Origin: Chara braunii
Lineage: Eukaryota > Streptophyta > Charophyceae > Charales > Characeae
NCBI GenBank assembly: GCA_003427395.1
Contig: BFEA01000025.1
Coordinates: 4,638,265 to 4,682,716, forward strand
Reading direction: 5' to 3'
Length of the DNA: 44,452 nucleotides
Shown: one piece after another, positions 20,895 through 30,667 of the stretch
How positions within the stretch are numbered: the first letter of the stretch is position 1
How the letters are laid out: every line of letters starts with the position of its first letter
Position numbers and translations under genes: made by a program
The notes under the pieces: generated by a model
What the model saw: only the letters and a program-made list of their open reading frames with translations
Told to the model about the DNA's origin: nothing
Database searches by the model: none

Positions 20895-21770
20895 AATAGC
20901 GAACGCTGCCGAAGCGAGGCCCAATAGGACCCCTGCCGAAGTTGTTTGCAACCCCCAATCAACAGGTGCCTCGCTCTCTTACCAAAGGGCCAAGGACCCC
21001 ACCGATGCTAAAGATGCACGAATCTACCGAAAGGGGAAAAAAAACGATGCATGCACGAATCTACCGGTACTACCGGTACTACCGGCAGTCGCCATAAAGA
21101 CTCCCAACGCTCGTGCTAGCTTGGTAGGTCCCAAAATCCGATGCCTGGTTGATAGCGATGGTTTTTGATATCGAATAGCAGGCGATGGTCTTTGATATCG
21201 AATGGCAAACGTGCATCTGATGTGCTTTTAGACATTTGCCCCTGGCTCTACGCACTGAGACATTTTCGAATGCCTTCTGGTCGCAATCACAGTCATGTAC
21301 GTCCAACGGGTGCCGTAGTTGCGGTCAGATACGTTGTTAGCTGGCGCCTTCAAACATTCGTCCATCCACCCATTCACGCGGCGACAAGCCTATCGGCTCT
21401 CTATCTACTATCTATCCAGTGATCGACCTAAGCGTGAGCGGGGCGGGCGCGGGGGCGGGACCCCCCCTCTCTCCCCCCTCTCCCCTCCCTCTCCCCTGAC
21501 GTGTATCGCAATACGGCGAAATTCGAATATCTTCGGAGTTCGTCTGCACACGCACCCGCGCTGTGGGCTTTCGTCCGTCCAATTCTGAAAGCTCGATCTT
21601 GCGCGCGTTTGCCCGTTAGGGAGAGGGAGAGGGAAGGGGGAGGCGTGGGCGGGGTGGCAGTCAAATTTCATGCCGTTTGTGGCAATCCTTTCCTGCCCCT
21701 GGCGCGCTCCTCGAGAGCTACCCCCTCTCCTACCTCTCCCAACTCTCCCCGCGCTCGACCTACCGCCCCT
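20895..21770. other. No recognisable gene
   Basis: Short tandem motifs (CTACCGGTA repeats near 21060-21085; GATGGT.TTTGATATCGAAT repeats near 21155-21200) precede a C/T-rich tract. No protein was recognised. Confidence 0.35.
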
Positions 21771-21798
21771 ACAGCTAACCACTGGTTCTCCGATCCCG

Positions 21799-21895
21799 GG
21801 GCTAGGTCCCACTTGCACGAATTAAGAGATAGTGACCGTAGATAGCAAAGATCAACGGCGGAAATCTCCTAATTTGCGCAAGTGGGACCTTGCCC
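21799..21895. mobile_element. M3 MITE, copy 1 (with empty site at 22125-22170)
   Basis: Terminal inverted repeats GGGCTAGGTCCCACTTGC and GCAAGTGGGACCTTGCCC enclose about 60 bp that shares CCGTTGATCTTTG-type sequence with the copy at 32130. The flanks ACCACTGGTTCTCCGATCCCG and GCGATTGCTGTGCCATCTTT occur joined, without the element, near 22130-22170. This shows a 3-bp (CCG/GCG) target duplication. Confidence 0.75.
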
Positions 21896-21899
21896 GCGA

Positions 21900-23640
21900 T
21901 TGCTGTGCCATCTTTGTTAGGGATGTCGCAGCAGCGCGGGGGCGGGAAACGGTCTCGCTCTTTCTCAGGGAATGCCGAGGCTGAGCGAAAACAGGGATTC
22001 ACCTCCTCCTCACCTCCTCCTCTCCTCTCCTCTCCTCTCCTATCCTCTCGTCAACTTCCAGCCCTCATGGCCGCCGTACGGAGGCCTTAGCTATAGTCAG
22101 GGCTAAATTTGTGACGCCACTACAAGTAACCACTGGTTCTCGAATCCGATTGCTGTGCCATCTTTCTTAGTGGGGCCAACTCGTCATTTCTTCATTGGCC
22201 GCCAATTTATGATCTCAGCCTTCTGTCCAGCTCTTCGTCGATCATACGATCCCGTTTCTCGTTCGCGCCCATCTTGCCGTGGAATTCCAGTTCGTAAGCG
22301 TCGTGATCACCGTCGTCTTCATCCTCCTCTTTTTTCTCCTACTCTGTTTTCTCCCACTATGCCATTTTCTCCTCTTCCTCGCTTTTCCGAAGGAGCTACC
22401 ATCACCCCGTACTGCGTCTTATTTGCCGCCGCCTGAAGTCATCCATCGCTCTCTCTTTGTCAAGCCAATCTTATCGAAGGCCGGAAGGAGCAAATATACT
22501 TTTCGGGGGGCAGGGCTGCTAGGAATCTCGCCATCGCCAAGATCATTGCTCCCTTCTCTCCCCTCCCTTCTCTCCCACCTCCTTTCTCTCCCACCTCCTT
22601 TCTCTCCCACTCGTGAAGTTGTCTGCCGCTCTCTCTTTTCTTCAGCCCAATCACGTCCCCTCTCTCTCAAATTGTCTTCTCGTATCCGATCATCTTTGAC
22701 TTCCTAGCCCTTGGGTTAACCCTCCCACGATTTGGTCGATCCTAGCCTGATGTTGCACTCGATTGCCGCCGCTCCCGGCCGATTCACTGAAGAGTGTAAT
22801 CAGCCCTGTATGTGCTTCTCTATGAGCACCACGGGTGCCTGCAGGGTTGAGGTACCGGCTTAGCGACCCACATTTGGTTTCCATTTGGGAGAACGACTAC
22901 CGGCTCTTCTATTCTATCTGCGTATCTATATTCTACCTATGTGTATATTTTGTCTTTTATTTTACCTGCGTATCTATATTCTACCTATATGTATTTATCA
23001 TCGAGCCCTCTTCTCTCATCTTTACCCAAGTTGCCTTTCTCCTGTCATGACCGTAGGTGAATCTATGAATTGATCTGTAATAACTTCCTACCTGCCCGCG
23101 CGGCCGGTTGCCTGTGGCGATTGGCTATCGTTGGGTCGGCTAACCCACCGCTTACAGTGAAGGCGGAAGCACGCACGGGACGCGGCGGTCACATTATTGC
23201 TGTTTGGCGGCGGCGTTAATCTGTAAGGAGTGTACTGTATACGCTATGTACGTTTCAATCTGTAAGGAGTGTACGGTAAGCTATGTAAGGAGTGTACGAT
23301 CAGCTATGTGTCTGGTCGCGAGGAGCCAAGCCAGTCCCTCATCGATCTAAGAGAGAGTTTCCTTTCGATATCCAGACTCGATCGTCTCAAGTGCGGAGCT
23401 GTCTTCGCTGGCAATCTTGCATGTTTGTTGTATATGTTTTCTCGCTTTTTTTGTTGTCGCCTCCAATTTGTCTCTTTTGCTCTTCCCTGCTTTTTTCTGC
23501 CCTTCGTTCTCCACGCCTTCGCGGCGGGAGTCGATCTCCTCCGCTCCGCCTGTCTCTCTCTCCGCAGTTATAGGAGAACTTTGTCTTATCTGAGGATTCG
23601 GATCGGGCCGTAAGTAACTCTCTCCTCCTTTTTCTACGGA
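21900..23640. other. Pyrimidine-rich leader region upstream of the EGF exon
   Basis: Long C/T-rich stretches (22000-22050, 22310-22390, 22545-22640) and small tandem duplications (CTATATTCTACCTAT at about 22925 and 22975) are present. No protein was recognised. The region could hold the promoter and 5' untranslated part of the downstream gene, but no specific element can be proved. Confidence 0.35.
23217..23310. repeat. Triplicated short repeat
   Basis: TGTAAGGAGTGTAC occurs three times (about 23222, 23262 and 23285), with GCTATGTA between copies. It lies about 400 bp upstream of the EGF exon, so a regulatory role is possible but unproven. Confidence 0.55.
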
Positions 23641-23696
23641 CGGTGGAGATGCAAGAACGGGGGAGCAGAGGCGGCGCACTGGTGGTGGTGGTGGAT

Positions 23697-24012
23697 ATGG
23701 CGGTCACTAGATTGCTAGTGATGATGATGATCCATTGGGGGCTTGCCGTTGGGCAGCGGCAACCGGGTGTCTGCCCGTACACGACGAGCTTCGGGTGCTT
23801 GAATGGGGGATGGTGTGAAATGATCGTTCAGGGCGAGAATTACACGTGCCACTGCTCGGACCAGTTTTATGGCGACAAATGTGAACTCAAAGGAGTGCCT
23901 TGCGGTAACAAGTACTGTCTTAATGGGGGCACGTGCGTCCAGGAGACGACTCTGTGCGATTGTGGATCAGAATGGAACGGCGACGAAACGTGCTCCGTCC
24001 GCGTGCGGGGAG
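23697..24012 (+). CDS. Secreted or membrane protein, signal peptide plus two EGF-like domains (exon)
   Basis: From ATG at 23697 the protein begins with a hydrophobic signal sequence ending about AVGQ. EGF domain 1 follows (residues 26-62, cysteine spacing 7-5-10-1-8), then EGF domain 2 (residues 69-99, spacing 4-5-6-1-9, with the typical CLNGGTC). EGF-like domains are disulfide-bonded extracellular modules used in binding. An in-frame ATG at 23649 is possible but would put a polar stretch before the signal. The exon ends at GGGGAG|GTACGC (after 24012, phase 1). A 100-bp intron with a CTGAC branch-like site and the acceptor TTGTTCAG may end at 24112. A transmembrane exon 12.6 kb downstream could complete a type I membrane protein. 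No kinase or other enzyme domain was seen. Confidence 0.75.
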
Positions 24013-24112
24013 GTACGCTCACTTTTTGGCGCTCGATCTTAACCCTTACCGTCTTCTACACCTCCGTTTTGTCAGTCAATTCTGCTATCGCTGACGTCAA
24101 CATCTTGTTCAG

Positions 24113-24172
24113 GAAAGGAAACAGAAAAGGAATATGAAGAAAAAAAGCCTCTGCTTGCGGTCTGGATTGCGA
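24113..24172 (+). CDS. Possible second exon of the EGF protein
   Basis: After the acceptor TTGTTCAG the frame set by the first exon reads a short acidic/basic stretch (KETEKEYEEKKPLL) and reaches TAA at 24175. A donor could be GCGA|GTTAAA after 24172 or GCG|GTCTGG after 24159, both weak. If neither is used, the protein ends here as a small secreted EGF protein. Confidence 0.35.
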
Positions 24173-24255
24173 GTTAAAGTCATGTCTCCAAAAGTCCCTT
24201 CGAGGATGCCATCTTTAGGGCAAGGAAGGGGAGGTCCGCTCTCTGTGTGTTTGTA

Positions 24256-24331
<76 letters not shown>

Positions 24332-24365
24332 AGAGGAGGAGGGGGGGGGGGGTGGAGAAAGGGGC

Positions 24366-24438
<73 letters not shown>
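24256..24438. repeat. Compound (GT)n-(GA)n-(G)n-(GA)n microsatellite
   Basis: A GT run to about 24294 is followed by GA, G-rich blocks and a GA run at 24368-24436. Open frames across it are low-complexity artefacts. Confidence 0.95.
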
Positions 24439-24762
24439 CGTGGGAATGGAGGCAATGATCAATTCTGCCCTGTATGATTCAGATCTGCGTGCGTGATGTA
24501 TCTGTCTGTTATGGCAACTTGCATTCACCCTACCATACCCCACTAAAGCACCGTTATAGGGTAGCACTGCTTGGGCGGACTTCCTGTAGATTGCGGTAAA
24601 GGTGCCCATACATGTACCTCACAATCTGTACACTCGTCTGATTATGAGATGCATTCTACTTCCTGACATCCTTCTTGTTTCGGGCCGTCAAGGGATTCTT
24701 CTGCGGCGGGGTAGAAAGAAGTTCAGGGTAGAGATGATAGTAGTAATAACGCTTGGCTCGGG

Positions 24763-24836
24763 ACTGCGAAGGAAGTCCTAGATGAGAAGATGAACATCCT
24801 GCGAAGGAAGTCCTAGATGAGAAGATGAACATCAAC
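24763..24836. repeat. 37-bp tandem duplication
   Basis: CTGCGAAGGAAGTCCTAGATGAGAAGATGAACATC is present twice in direct succession. Confidence 0.85.
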
Positions 24837-25709
24837 ATAGCCTTGAGAACCGAAAAACAAAAAAATGGAAGTGAGAGTTCATGTGTGCGTGAGGGCGAAA
24901 ATGAGGCGAAGTGGAGGAGAATAGTACAGTGAGTGCAATGACAAGTTCAGTTAGCTTTGAGGAGGAAAAAATGGTAAATGGAATCAGGAAACACTATGAG
25001 CGGAAGGATTTTTTTTTTTTTTTTTTTTTTTTGATTGAGGGTACGTCAAGCGAGGTTGAAGGGGTGCTTAGGAGTAGTAGCATGTACGTAGTGTATGGTG
25101 AAATTGAGAGAAGAATCTAGCTTTTTTTTTTTTTTTTTTTTTTAAGTGTGATCGTTCTTTCTGCTTCGGGCTGTTCTGGTCTTTTGCGGTGGTTGTTGCT
25201 CACCTCGGTGAACGCTCCCTCATCGTATGCTAATCTCCCCCCTCCCCCCCCTTCCTCCCTCCCACTTTTCCATCCATTTGTCATTGCCGAATTAACTTCG
25301 TCGTACAAAGATGTCGAGGGGAGATTCAGTGTACATTGAAGCTAAGGCGTCAAGTTGAGGTAAAGAAGTCTTGGTAGTGTGCGCAGTTCTCCAAACCGCC
25401 ACATTTTGGATGTGGATTTTTGAAATGCTTGCCCTTTTTTCCTTCATCTAAAGGGCAACGACCTTGAGATATGACCGTTAAACTGACCGACCTTAGGTAG
25501 TTCGGAATTATCTTATTTCATTCATATAGTTAAAAAATGAATTGATATTTTTTTGGTTTCTTTTTTTTTTTTTTTTTTCGCGCTTTTGCGCTCTTATATC
25601 TATGTGACGATATATATTGTCACTCTTTGAACCGGAGCGCAAAAGCGAAGACAAGAAGAAAGGAAGAGAAAAGAGAAAGGAAAAGAAGAGGCAAGTATAT
25701 ATGTATATA
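24837..25709. other. Low-complexity intergenic DNA
   Basis: Poly(T) runs lie at about 25010-25032, 25121-25143 and 25561-25578. An inverted pair CGCTTTTGCGCTC/GAGCGCAAAAGCG lies at about 25583-25647; the left arm recurs near 26730 and 27205. No gene was recognised. Confidence 0.45.
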
Positions 25710-25781
25710 GTTCCATCTGGACTCGAACTCTGGTCTGCATTTCAACAGCAGTTCGGGGGTGTACCAACTGAGCTAGGCCCG
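25710..25781 (-). repeat. tRNA-like SINE (GGCCTAGCTCAGTTGG family)
   Basis: On the minus strand GGGCCTAGCTCAGTTGGTAC (A box) and GAGTTCGAGTCC (B box) frame an interior AACTGCTGTTGAAATGCAGACC. Related copies lie at 29054, 29299, 32579 and 42041. This copy has no U6 head. Confidence 0.65.
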
Positions 25782-25845
25782 TTGTTTGCGCGCATTTTTT
25801 TTCTCATCCCAGAATATGGCAGTTTGCCCAGAAACAACTAAACCA

Positions 25846-26105
25846 GAATGTTGGGACCCCCCCAAAAAAGTGGATGCCGTTGGTAAAGTAGTCCCTATTC
25901 AATGGATCGGACGAACGTATAGAACTGGCGACACAAAAACAGACGGCAAAGTATTTGGACGATTCCTCAATCCTGTTTACATAGGGAAGGACGTGAGATG
26001 GAACTCTCGATTAGCAGCAGCTGATAGATTCTCTAGAGAGATATGCTATTCTGTAAGATCGGGGTTTGCTCATTGCAGAATTTTGGGCACCGCCGCTGTG
26101 TTGTA
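25846..26105 (+). CDS. Unrecognised open frame, possible gene fragment
   Basis: About 86 codons (WDPPKK .. IGRTYRTGDTKTDGK .. GRFLNPVYIGKD .. SRLAAADRFSREICYS) of balanced composition end at TAA 26104-26106. It begins inside a longer open frame with no convincing start. I do not recognise the family. It may be an exon or a transposon fragment, or chance. Confidence 0.25.
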
Positions 26106-26133
26106 AATGTATTGTAGATATAGACAAGCATTG

Positions 26134-26170
26134 TCGAAATTAACGATAGTATCGAAATTAACGATAGTAT
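26134..26170. repeat. Tandem duplicate TCGAAATTAACGATAGTA
   Basis: Two adjacent copies of an 18-bp unit. Confidence 0.8.
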
Positions 26171-26588
26171 TTCTATAAATTCCAATTTATTGCTAGATAA
26201 ATATAGACGAAATTCAGAGCTTGGGATAGAAATGAGTATGCAGTGGAGGAGTTAAGAATGAGAAATGGAATGATTTCAATGTGTCTTTGTTTTTTTATTT
26301 TTATCCTTCTTGTTGAGTGTAAAAAAAATGATAAAACACTGAAAGAAATAAGAATACACTAAAACAAAGAAGAAAGGAGACACTGTTTTCTGTCTTTCTG
26401 GTTTGTCTGTCTCTTTGCCTCTGTCCTTTCATTTTTTTTCTTTTCTTCGCTCATCTTATTTCTTCTTCTACTTCGTGTTTGCACTCTTAGTCAATAGTTC
26501 TGTGACCATATATATATGACGACATATATACCAGCGTGGCCCGGGACCACTTGCCCGGCCTGGCCGAATATATAATATATATACATAT

Positions 26589-26772
26589 ACGGGGTGGGGA
26601 CAGCCGCCGCTCAACCTACATCCACGTGGGCGGCCTTGTACGCAAGAGGTTCTGAACAGGGGGAAGGAAGAAGATAAAAAACTGAATTCATTTTTTCTTT
26701 TTTTTCTTTCTTTTCTCCTTTTTGTTCGCATTTGCGCTCTGATACTCTTGTGACAATATATATATACATATA
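26589..26772. repeat. Diverged direct repeat, copy 1 of 2
   Basis: ACGGGG..GGG.ACAGCC..CGCTCAACCT, ATCCACGTGG, GGCCTTGTACG and CGCTTTTGCGCTC-like blocks occur in the same order at 27074-27243. Both end in an AT-rich (ATATATA) run after TGTGACAATATAT. The element type is unknown. Confidence 0.6.
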
Positions 26773-27073
26773 ACTCTCCTTGGGTATCCATGTGAACATC
26801 CACATCATCCTCACCGTAGCTGTCCTATCTGCCGAGGTGGGAACAGTTAAAGAAAAAACGAAAAAACGAGAAAAAAAGAAAAAAAGAGAAAAAAAGAAAA
26901 TAAGAAAATGAGGAAAAAGAAAAAATATGTTGATCTGTGGGATGTGTTATTTGCTTTGTGACAAATGGATTATCTGTGGGATGTGTCATTTGCTTTGTTT
27001 CCCTGTCAGGAGGTTTCCTCCTTTTCTTTACCTCTTTGCCTTTTGGTTGCGTACAAGTGGGTCCTTGTGACAC

Positions 27074-27243
27074 ACGGGGATGGGGGCAGCCAGCGCTCAA
27101 CCTGTCATCCACGTGGCTGGCCTTGTACGTAAGAGGTGATGAACAGGTGGGGCTTTCCTTCTTTTCCTTTCCATCTTTTCCTTTCCTTGTTTTGCTTTTT
27201 TCCGCTTTTGCGCTCCGATTGACAGTGTGACAATATATGTATA
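27074..27243. repeat. Diverged direct repeat, copy 2 of 2
   Basis: Same block order as 26589-26772, with a T-rich middle. The purine-rich stretch 26845-26930 lies between them. Confidence 0.6.
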
Positions 27244-28730
27244 TTATAATATATAATAAATAAAAAAAATTATTTTTTTAAAATTTAGTAACGAATTTCG
27301 ATCAAATTCGATGTGAGGTGAAATTTGTTCAGAAAATAGGGCACAACCATGCATAAAATTCGGAGGATGCTGTCGCCAACTCTGATGAGATGGCTCTCTC
27401 TCTTTTCACTTTTTTTTTTTTTTTTGGTTATTCCGAGGATGTCGTTTGAAGCACATCGAGCGATGCCAGATTCCGTGGAAATCAATGTTCCTTATTGNGG
27501 GGGGGGGGGGGGGGGGGGGGGAGTATGATTGACCGTGAGGTCGGAAATTGCCCATTGGTGTCTACTAAAGTGGGACAGACTCGAAGCTGGGGCAACTGCT
27601 GGTGACCGGGCTTTTGTAGCCGTAGGTGGTTCTTAGGATGCGCAAATAACTCAGCTGCTGGATGCGCACGTCAGCAGGCGATGAGCTCTCAAAACTTGGG
27701 CTGAGGAGAATAGGGTGTAGCTGTAGTTGGGCCTTAGGACGCGCTGTGGTGTACAGTGGGCAGGGGATGAAATCGAAGGAGGAGCATGCGCACTGCGAAG
27801 TCGTACATGTGAACAGTCTGTAATTATGGGTGAAAAATCGCGCAATTGTAGTCTTGAGTGTCAACTCCGTGTCCTCCACCACTTGCCACTACCAGACCAG
27901 GATTACTCACAGACTCGTCACATCACCTCTACTCCTCACTTTTCCACAGCATCTCATAACACCTCATAGACAAAGACAACTACTCGGCAAAGCGAGGAGT
28001 CAGGCAGAACCGACCCAATCCCAAACCACCAAGCCCCGGAATCAGCTCGGGTCACAGGACGGCGCTACACGTCCCGGCAAATCGCGCAATTGTAAGGCGA
28101 ACACCTATTCGAATCGTTTTCCCCACTAAATACTCTATAATAAATTATTTCGAATCGTTCTAAAAAATAAATTTCTAATCGTTTTTAAACAGCAGGATTT
28201 TCAAAATCGTCGGTAGTTACGTGCTTAATTCGTTCTGCTAGGGAAAAGGGGGGAAAAAAAACCGTTCTTCTGGGGGCATTCGATGCTCGGCATCAGCTGA
28301 AAGTAGTTGATCGCGGGTTCGAATCCTATCGAAGAATGTTTCTCGACCCGTTTTTTGACGTGGATGGCATGCAAGCTATATTCAATGCTATCGACACGCG
28401 GCTCAGTTCCCGGTCAGCATGCAGACTAGCATGTGATTAGCCTGCCCAAAAGCATTTTACTACTGAATGAAGGATCCGAGAGTCTTTTGCTCGTTCACTC
28501 TGGCTTGATTCTTCTCTCTCTCTCTCTCTCGGCTTACGGTTCCATTTTTAACTGTCTCCAGATTACTGACTCAAATCCGATTCTAACGAGAGTTCGAACT
28601 CCATCGAATGGTTTATAATTGCAGGTTTCTGTCCCGTTTTATACGAGTAGCAGATGAGCATTAGAGAAAATACAGTAATTCGGCGCTGTAACGAAATCCG
28701 TTCCCAAGCGGTGCGATACGGTACAAAGGT
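27244..28730. other. No recognisable gene
   Basis: Contains a poly(G) with one N (27498-27521) and A/T tracts. A lone B-box-like GGTTCGAATCC at 28313-28323 suggests another SINE remnant. No protein was recognised. Confidence 0.4.
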
Positions 28731-28736
28731 CTTAAG

Positions 28737-28865
28737 AACCCTCGCTCCACCACTCACCACATGCAAAAAAGATGCAAAAAAGATATTATGGCAGTGTATC
28801 TTTCCATGTTGTAGTGGAAGATTCGTTCTCATTTTGCACATTTGGTGAGTGGTTGATCAGAGCCC
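28737..28865 (-). mobile_element. M1 MITE, reversed copy
   Basis: CCCTCGCTCCACCACTCACC at the left and GGTGAGTGGTTGATCAGAGC at the right form terminal inverted repeats. The interior on the minus strand, GTGCAAAATGAGAACGAATC, matches GTGCAAAATGAGAATGAATC of the copy at 30092, which proves common origin. Confidence 0.7.
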
Positions 28866-29004
28866 GTAACTCTGCTAGTTGTTTCAGGCACGCGGATGTG
28901 CGTGCGTGCTTGTTGATATGATATATCGTTTGTCTAACAAAGGATCCGTATAACCATTACTGTCGGAATTTCACTGGAGTCCTTCCGAATGTCACTGAAG
29001 TTGG

Positions 29005-29147
29005 GCTATCGTCCTTTTCGGGACATTCCGTCCAAAGTGGAACGATACCAGCGGGCCTAGCTGTCAGTTTGTACACCTGTGAACTGCTGAAATACAGACC
29101 TTCGTTCGAATCCAGATCGAACTACATGAGCTGAAGTCCTGAATTAC
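29005..29147 (+). mobile_element. U6-head / tRNA-like chimeric SINE, copy 1
   Basis: The first part, GTCCTTTTCGGGACATTCCG..GTGGAACGATAC, is the 5' stem-loop and beginning of U6 snRNA. It runs straight into GGGCCTAGCTGTCAGTTTGT (A-box region), a middle AACTGCTGAAATACAGACC and the B box GTTCGAATCC. The tail is TCCTGAATTACC, also found in copy 2. No open frame is involved; it should be moved by a LINE. Confidence 0.65.
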
Positions 29148-29393
29148 CTTTCAAATTGGAACGATTCCAGCCCGGCCTATACCTTCTTTCCCCGAATAGA
29201 ACGCACAGCCGTTGTTTCTGCATCTGGTACTGAAATGTGACCCAAATGCAGCACAGCCATAATGACCGTACGTTCGTTCGATTCGGGGAAAGACGGGTAG
29301 CTCTGTTGGTACACCTATAAACTGTTGAAATACAGACCTGAGTTCGATTCCACAGACCGAGCCAGATGATCTGGATGGATTCCTGAATTACCT
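29148..29393 (+). mobile_element. U6-head / tRNA-like chimeric SINE, copy 2, split by an M2 MITE
   Basis: CAAATTGGAACGATTCCAG (U6 start, to about 29170) is joined to CCGGCCTA. The SINE resumes after the MITE at 29298 as TAGCTCTGTTGGTACACC, AACTGTTGAAATACAGACC, B box GTTCGATTCC and the tail TTCCTGAATTACC. The two halves fit together at the TA. Confidence 0.7.
29180..29297. mobile_element. M2 MITE (TA target), copy 1
   Basis: Terminal inverted repeats CCTTCTTTCCCCGAAT and ATTCGGGGAAAGACGGG lie between two TA dinucleotides (29178-29179 and 29298-29299). It sits inside the GGCCTA|GCTC of a SINE. TA duplication is the signature of Tc1/mariner-type (Stowaway-like) elements. Confidence 0.75.
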
Positions 29394-29801
29394 GGTGGTG
29401 CTGCAGGTCACCTTCAGGACGATGTCTCAAGTCCGTCGCCTTGTGGGATGCAGACGCGAAGCGTCTGCTCTTCGAGCCTTGTTATACTCACGGATAGTTA
29501 TAAGAAAAAAAAAAGAAAAAAAAATAGAAAAAAAAGAGGGTGAGGAAAGAGAAACAAGAAAGAAAAGAAAGGGAAAGGAAAAAAAAAAATGAAACGATAC
29601 AGAGGAATAAATTGCTGCAAGATACACTCAGCCAAAGGACAAGTGCTACCGGTAGTATGCCTTTAGATTGACGACCATTCTTTCGCTACCGCGCTGTTTG
29701 TTTTTTTTTTTGCCGCACCTTTTTTCTGTGGAGCACCTCCACCTGTGATGTGAACAAACACTCCTTCAGTCTGTCTCAGTCAGGACAGAAAAAAAAAAGA
29801 A

Positions 29802-29910
29802 AGATTAGCATGGCCCCTGCGCATTCGAGGATGACACGCATATATCCGGAAATGCGTCTACATTCGTGGTAACTTGCGCGTATCACGCGGGAGATGCAGG
29901 CAAGTTCGAT
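29802..29910 (+). mobile_element. U6 fragment fused to a tRNA(Asp)-like sequence
   Basis: AGATTAGCATGGCCCCTGCG..GGATGACACGCATA..AAATG (U6 core to near its 3' end) is joined to a tRNA-like body with GTGGTAA, ATCACGCGGGAGA and the B box GTTCGATTCCC. A C run and then an A-rich tail follow. The same order is seen at 30021-30310. Confidence 0.65.
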
Positions 29911-30020
29911 TCCCGACATCCGCCCCCCCCCAAAAAAGGAAAGCAAGCCAAAAAAAAAAAAAAAAAAAAAGGAAAAAAAGTTGAATGGGCTTATCCGAAC
30001 CTCACCGGAGTTGGATGACC

Positions 30021-30310
30021 GTCCTTTGAGGACATACGTCCAAATTGGAACGAGAGCGAGAAAGAGGTTAGCATGGTCCCTGCACAAGGATGGGCCGCGC
30101 TCCACAACTCAACGACAGTGCAAAATGAGAATGAATCTTCCGCTAGAACATCGAATGATTCAACGCCAATTTGTTTTTGTCTTTTATACATGTAGCGAGT
30201 AGTGGAACGAGGCCCGCTGACAAACACAAATTGAGAAATGGTCCAATTTTATTGTTAAGTATCCCTGCCTGTCACGCAGGAGACCGGGGTTCGATCCCGG
30301 CCAACCACCA
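30021..30310 (+). mobile_element. U6 copy, split by an M1 MITE, followed by a tRNA(Asp)-like 3' part
   Basis: The U6 5' half (30021-30092: stem-loop GTCCTTTGAGGAC, then GGTTAGCATGGTCCCTGC, GGATG) is interrupted. The 3' half resumes at 30218 (TGACAAACACAAATTGAGAA) and ends with TTTT near 30250. It is followed at once by a tRNA(Asp)-like piece with anticodon stem CCTGC/GCAGG around CTGTCAC (anticodon GTC) and T arm CCGGGGTTCGATCCCGG. Its 5' end, up to the D arm, is missing. C-rich and A-rich tails follow. Confidence 0.7.
30092..30215 (+). mobile_element. M1 MITE inserted in a U6 copy
   Basis: Terminal inverted repeats GGGCCGCGCTCCACAACTC and GAGTAGTGGAACGAGGCCC (19 bp, three differences) enclose about 85 bp. 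U6 sequence is cut between GGATG and TGACA, so at least TG is duplicated. The transposase source is unknown. Confidence 0.75.
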
Positions 30311-30561
30311 CCCCCTCCCCCCCGCCCCCCCCCAAAAAAAACACACACACAAAAAAAAAAATTGGCTGGATCGCCTTATCCGAAGCATCGCCGAAGTTGG
30401 TGGAAAGTTGGTGGATGCCTTAATAGGAAATCTTACCGAAGATGGATAACCGTTTATAATCGGGGCCGGACGTTCTATAAATAGTTACCGTTGTAAATCT
30501 GTTGTGGACGCGGACTTTCTTCAGCTATGAAGAACGGTTCATACACTAGAGTGAAGGTTGT

Positions 30562-30667
30562 AAATCGTCCTTCGGGACATCCGTTCAAATTGGAACGATA
30601 CAGATAAGGGTAATTAGCAAATTGCCCCTGCGCAAGGATGGCATGCATAAATCGAGAAATGGTCCAA
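30562..30667 (+). ncRNA. U6 snRNA-like copy (pseudogene)
   Basis: It runs from the 5' stem-loop (GTCCTTCGGGAC) through TTGGAACGATACAGA and CCCCTGCGCAAGGATG to AAATCGAGAAATGGTCC. Insertions near GATAAGGGTAATTAGCAAATTG break the AGATTAGCATGG core. A long A/G-rich tail follows. No plant-type upstream element or TATA box is seen, so it is a retrocopy. Confidence 0.75.

Noticed and set aside
21408-21845. Arg/Gly/Ser-rich open frames on both strands
   Set aside because: Overlapping frames of similar length on both strands in GC- and pyrimidine-rich DNA; no motif. An M3 MITE lies inside.
24256-24438. CRISPR array, considered for the regular repeats here and elsewhere
   Set aside because: Repeats are microsatellites or diverged eukaryotic tandem repeats without unique spacers of constant size or cas genes.
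24109-24609. Ser/Leu- and Arg/Glu-rich frames across the GT/GA repeat
   Set aside because: Dinucleotide-repeat translations only.
29427-29627. Phe-rich minus-strand frame
   Set aside because: It comes from an A/G-rich tail, probably of a retrocopy.
30562-30667. Functional U6 snRNA gene
   Set aside because: Core insertions, an A/G-rich tail and the absence of plant upstream element and TATA box indicate a retrocopy; the copy at 40507 lacks the 5' stem-loop.
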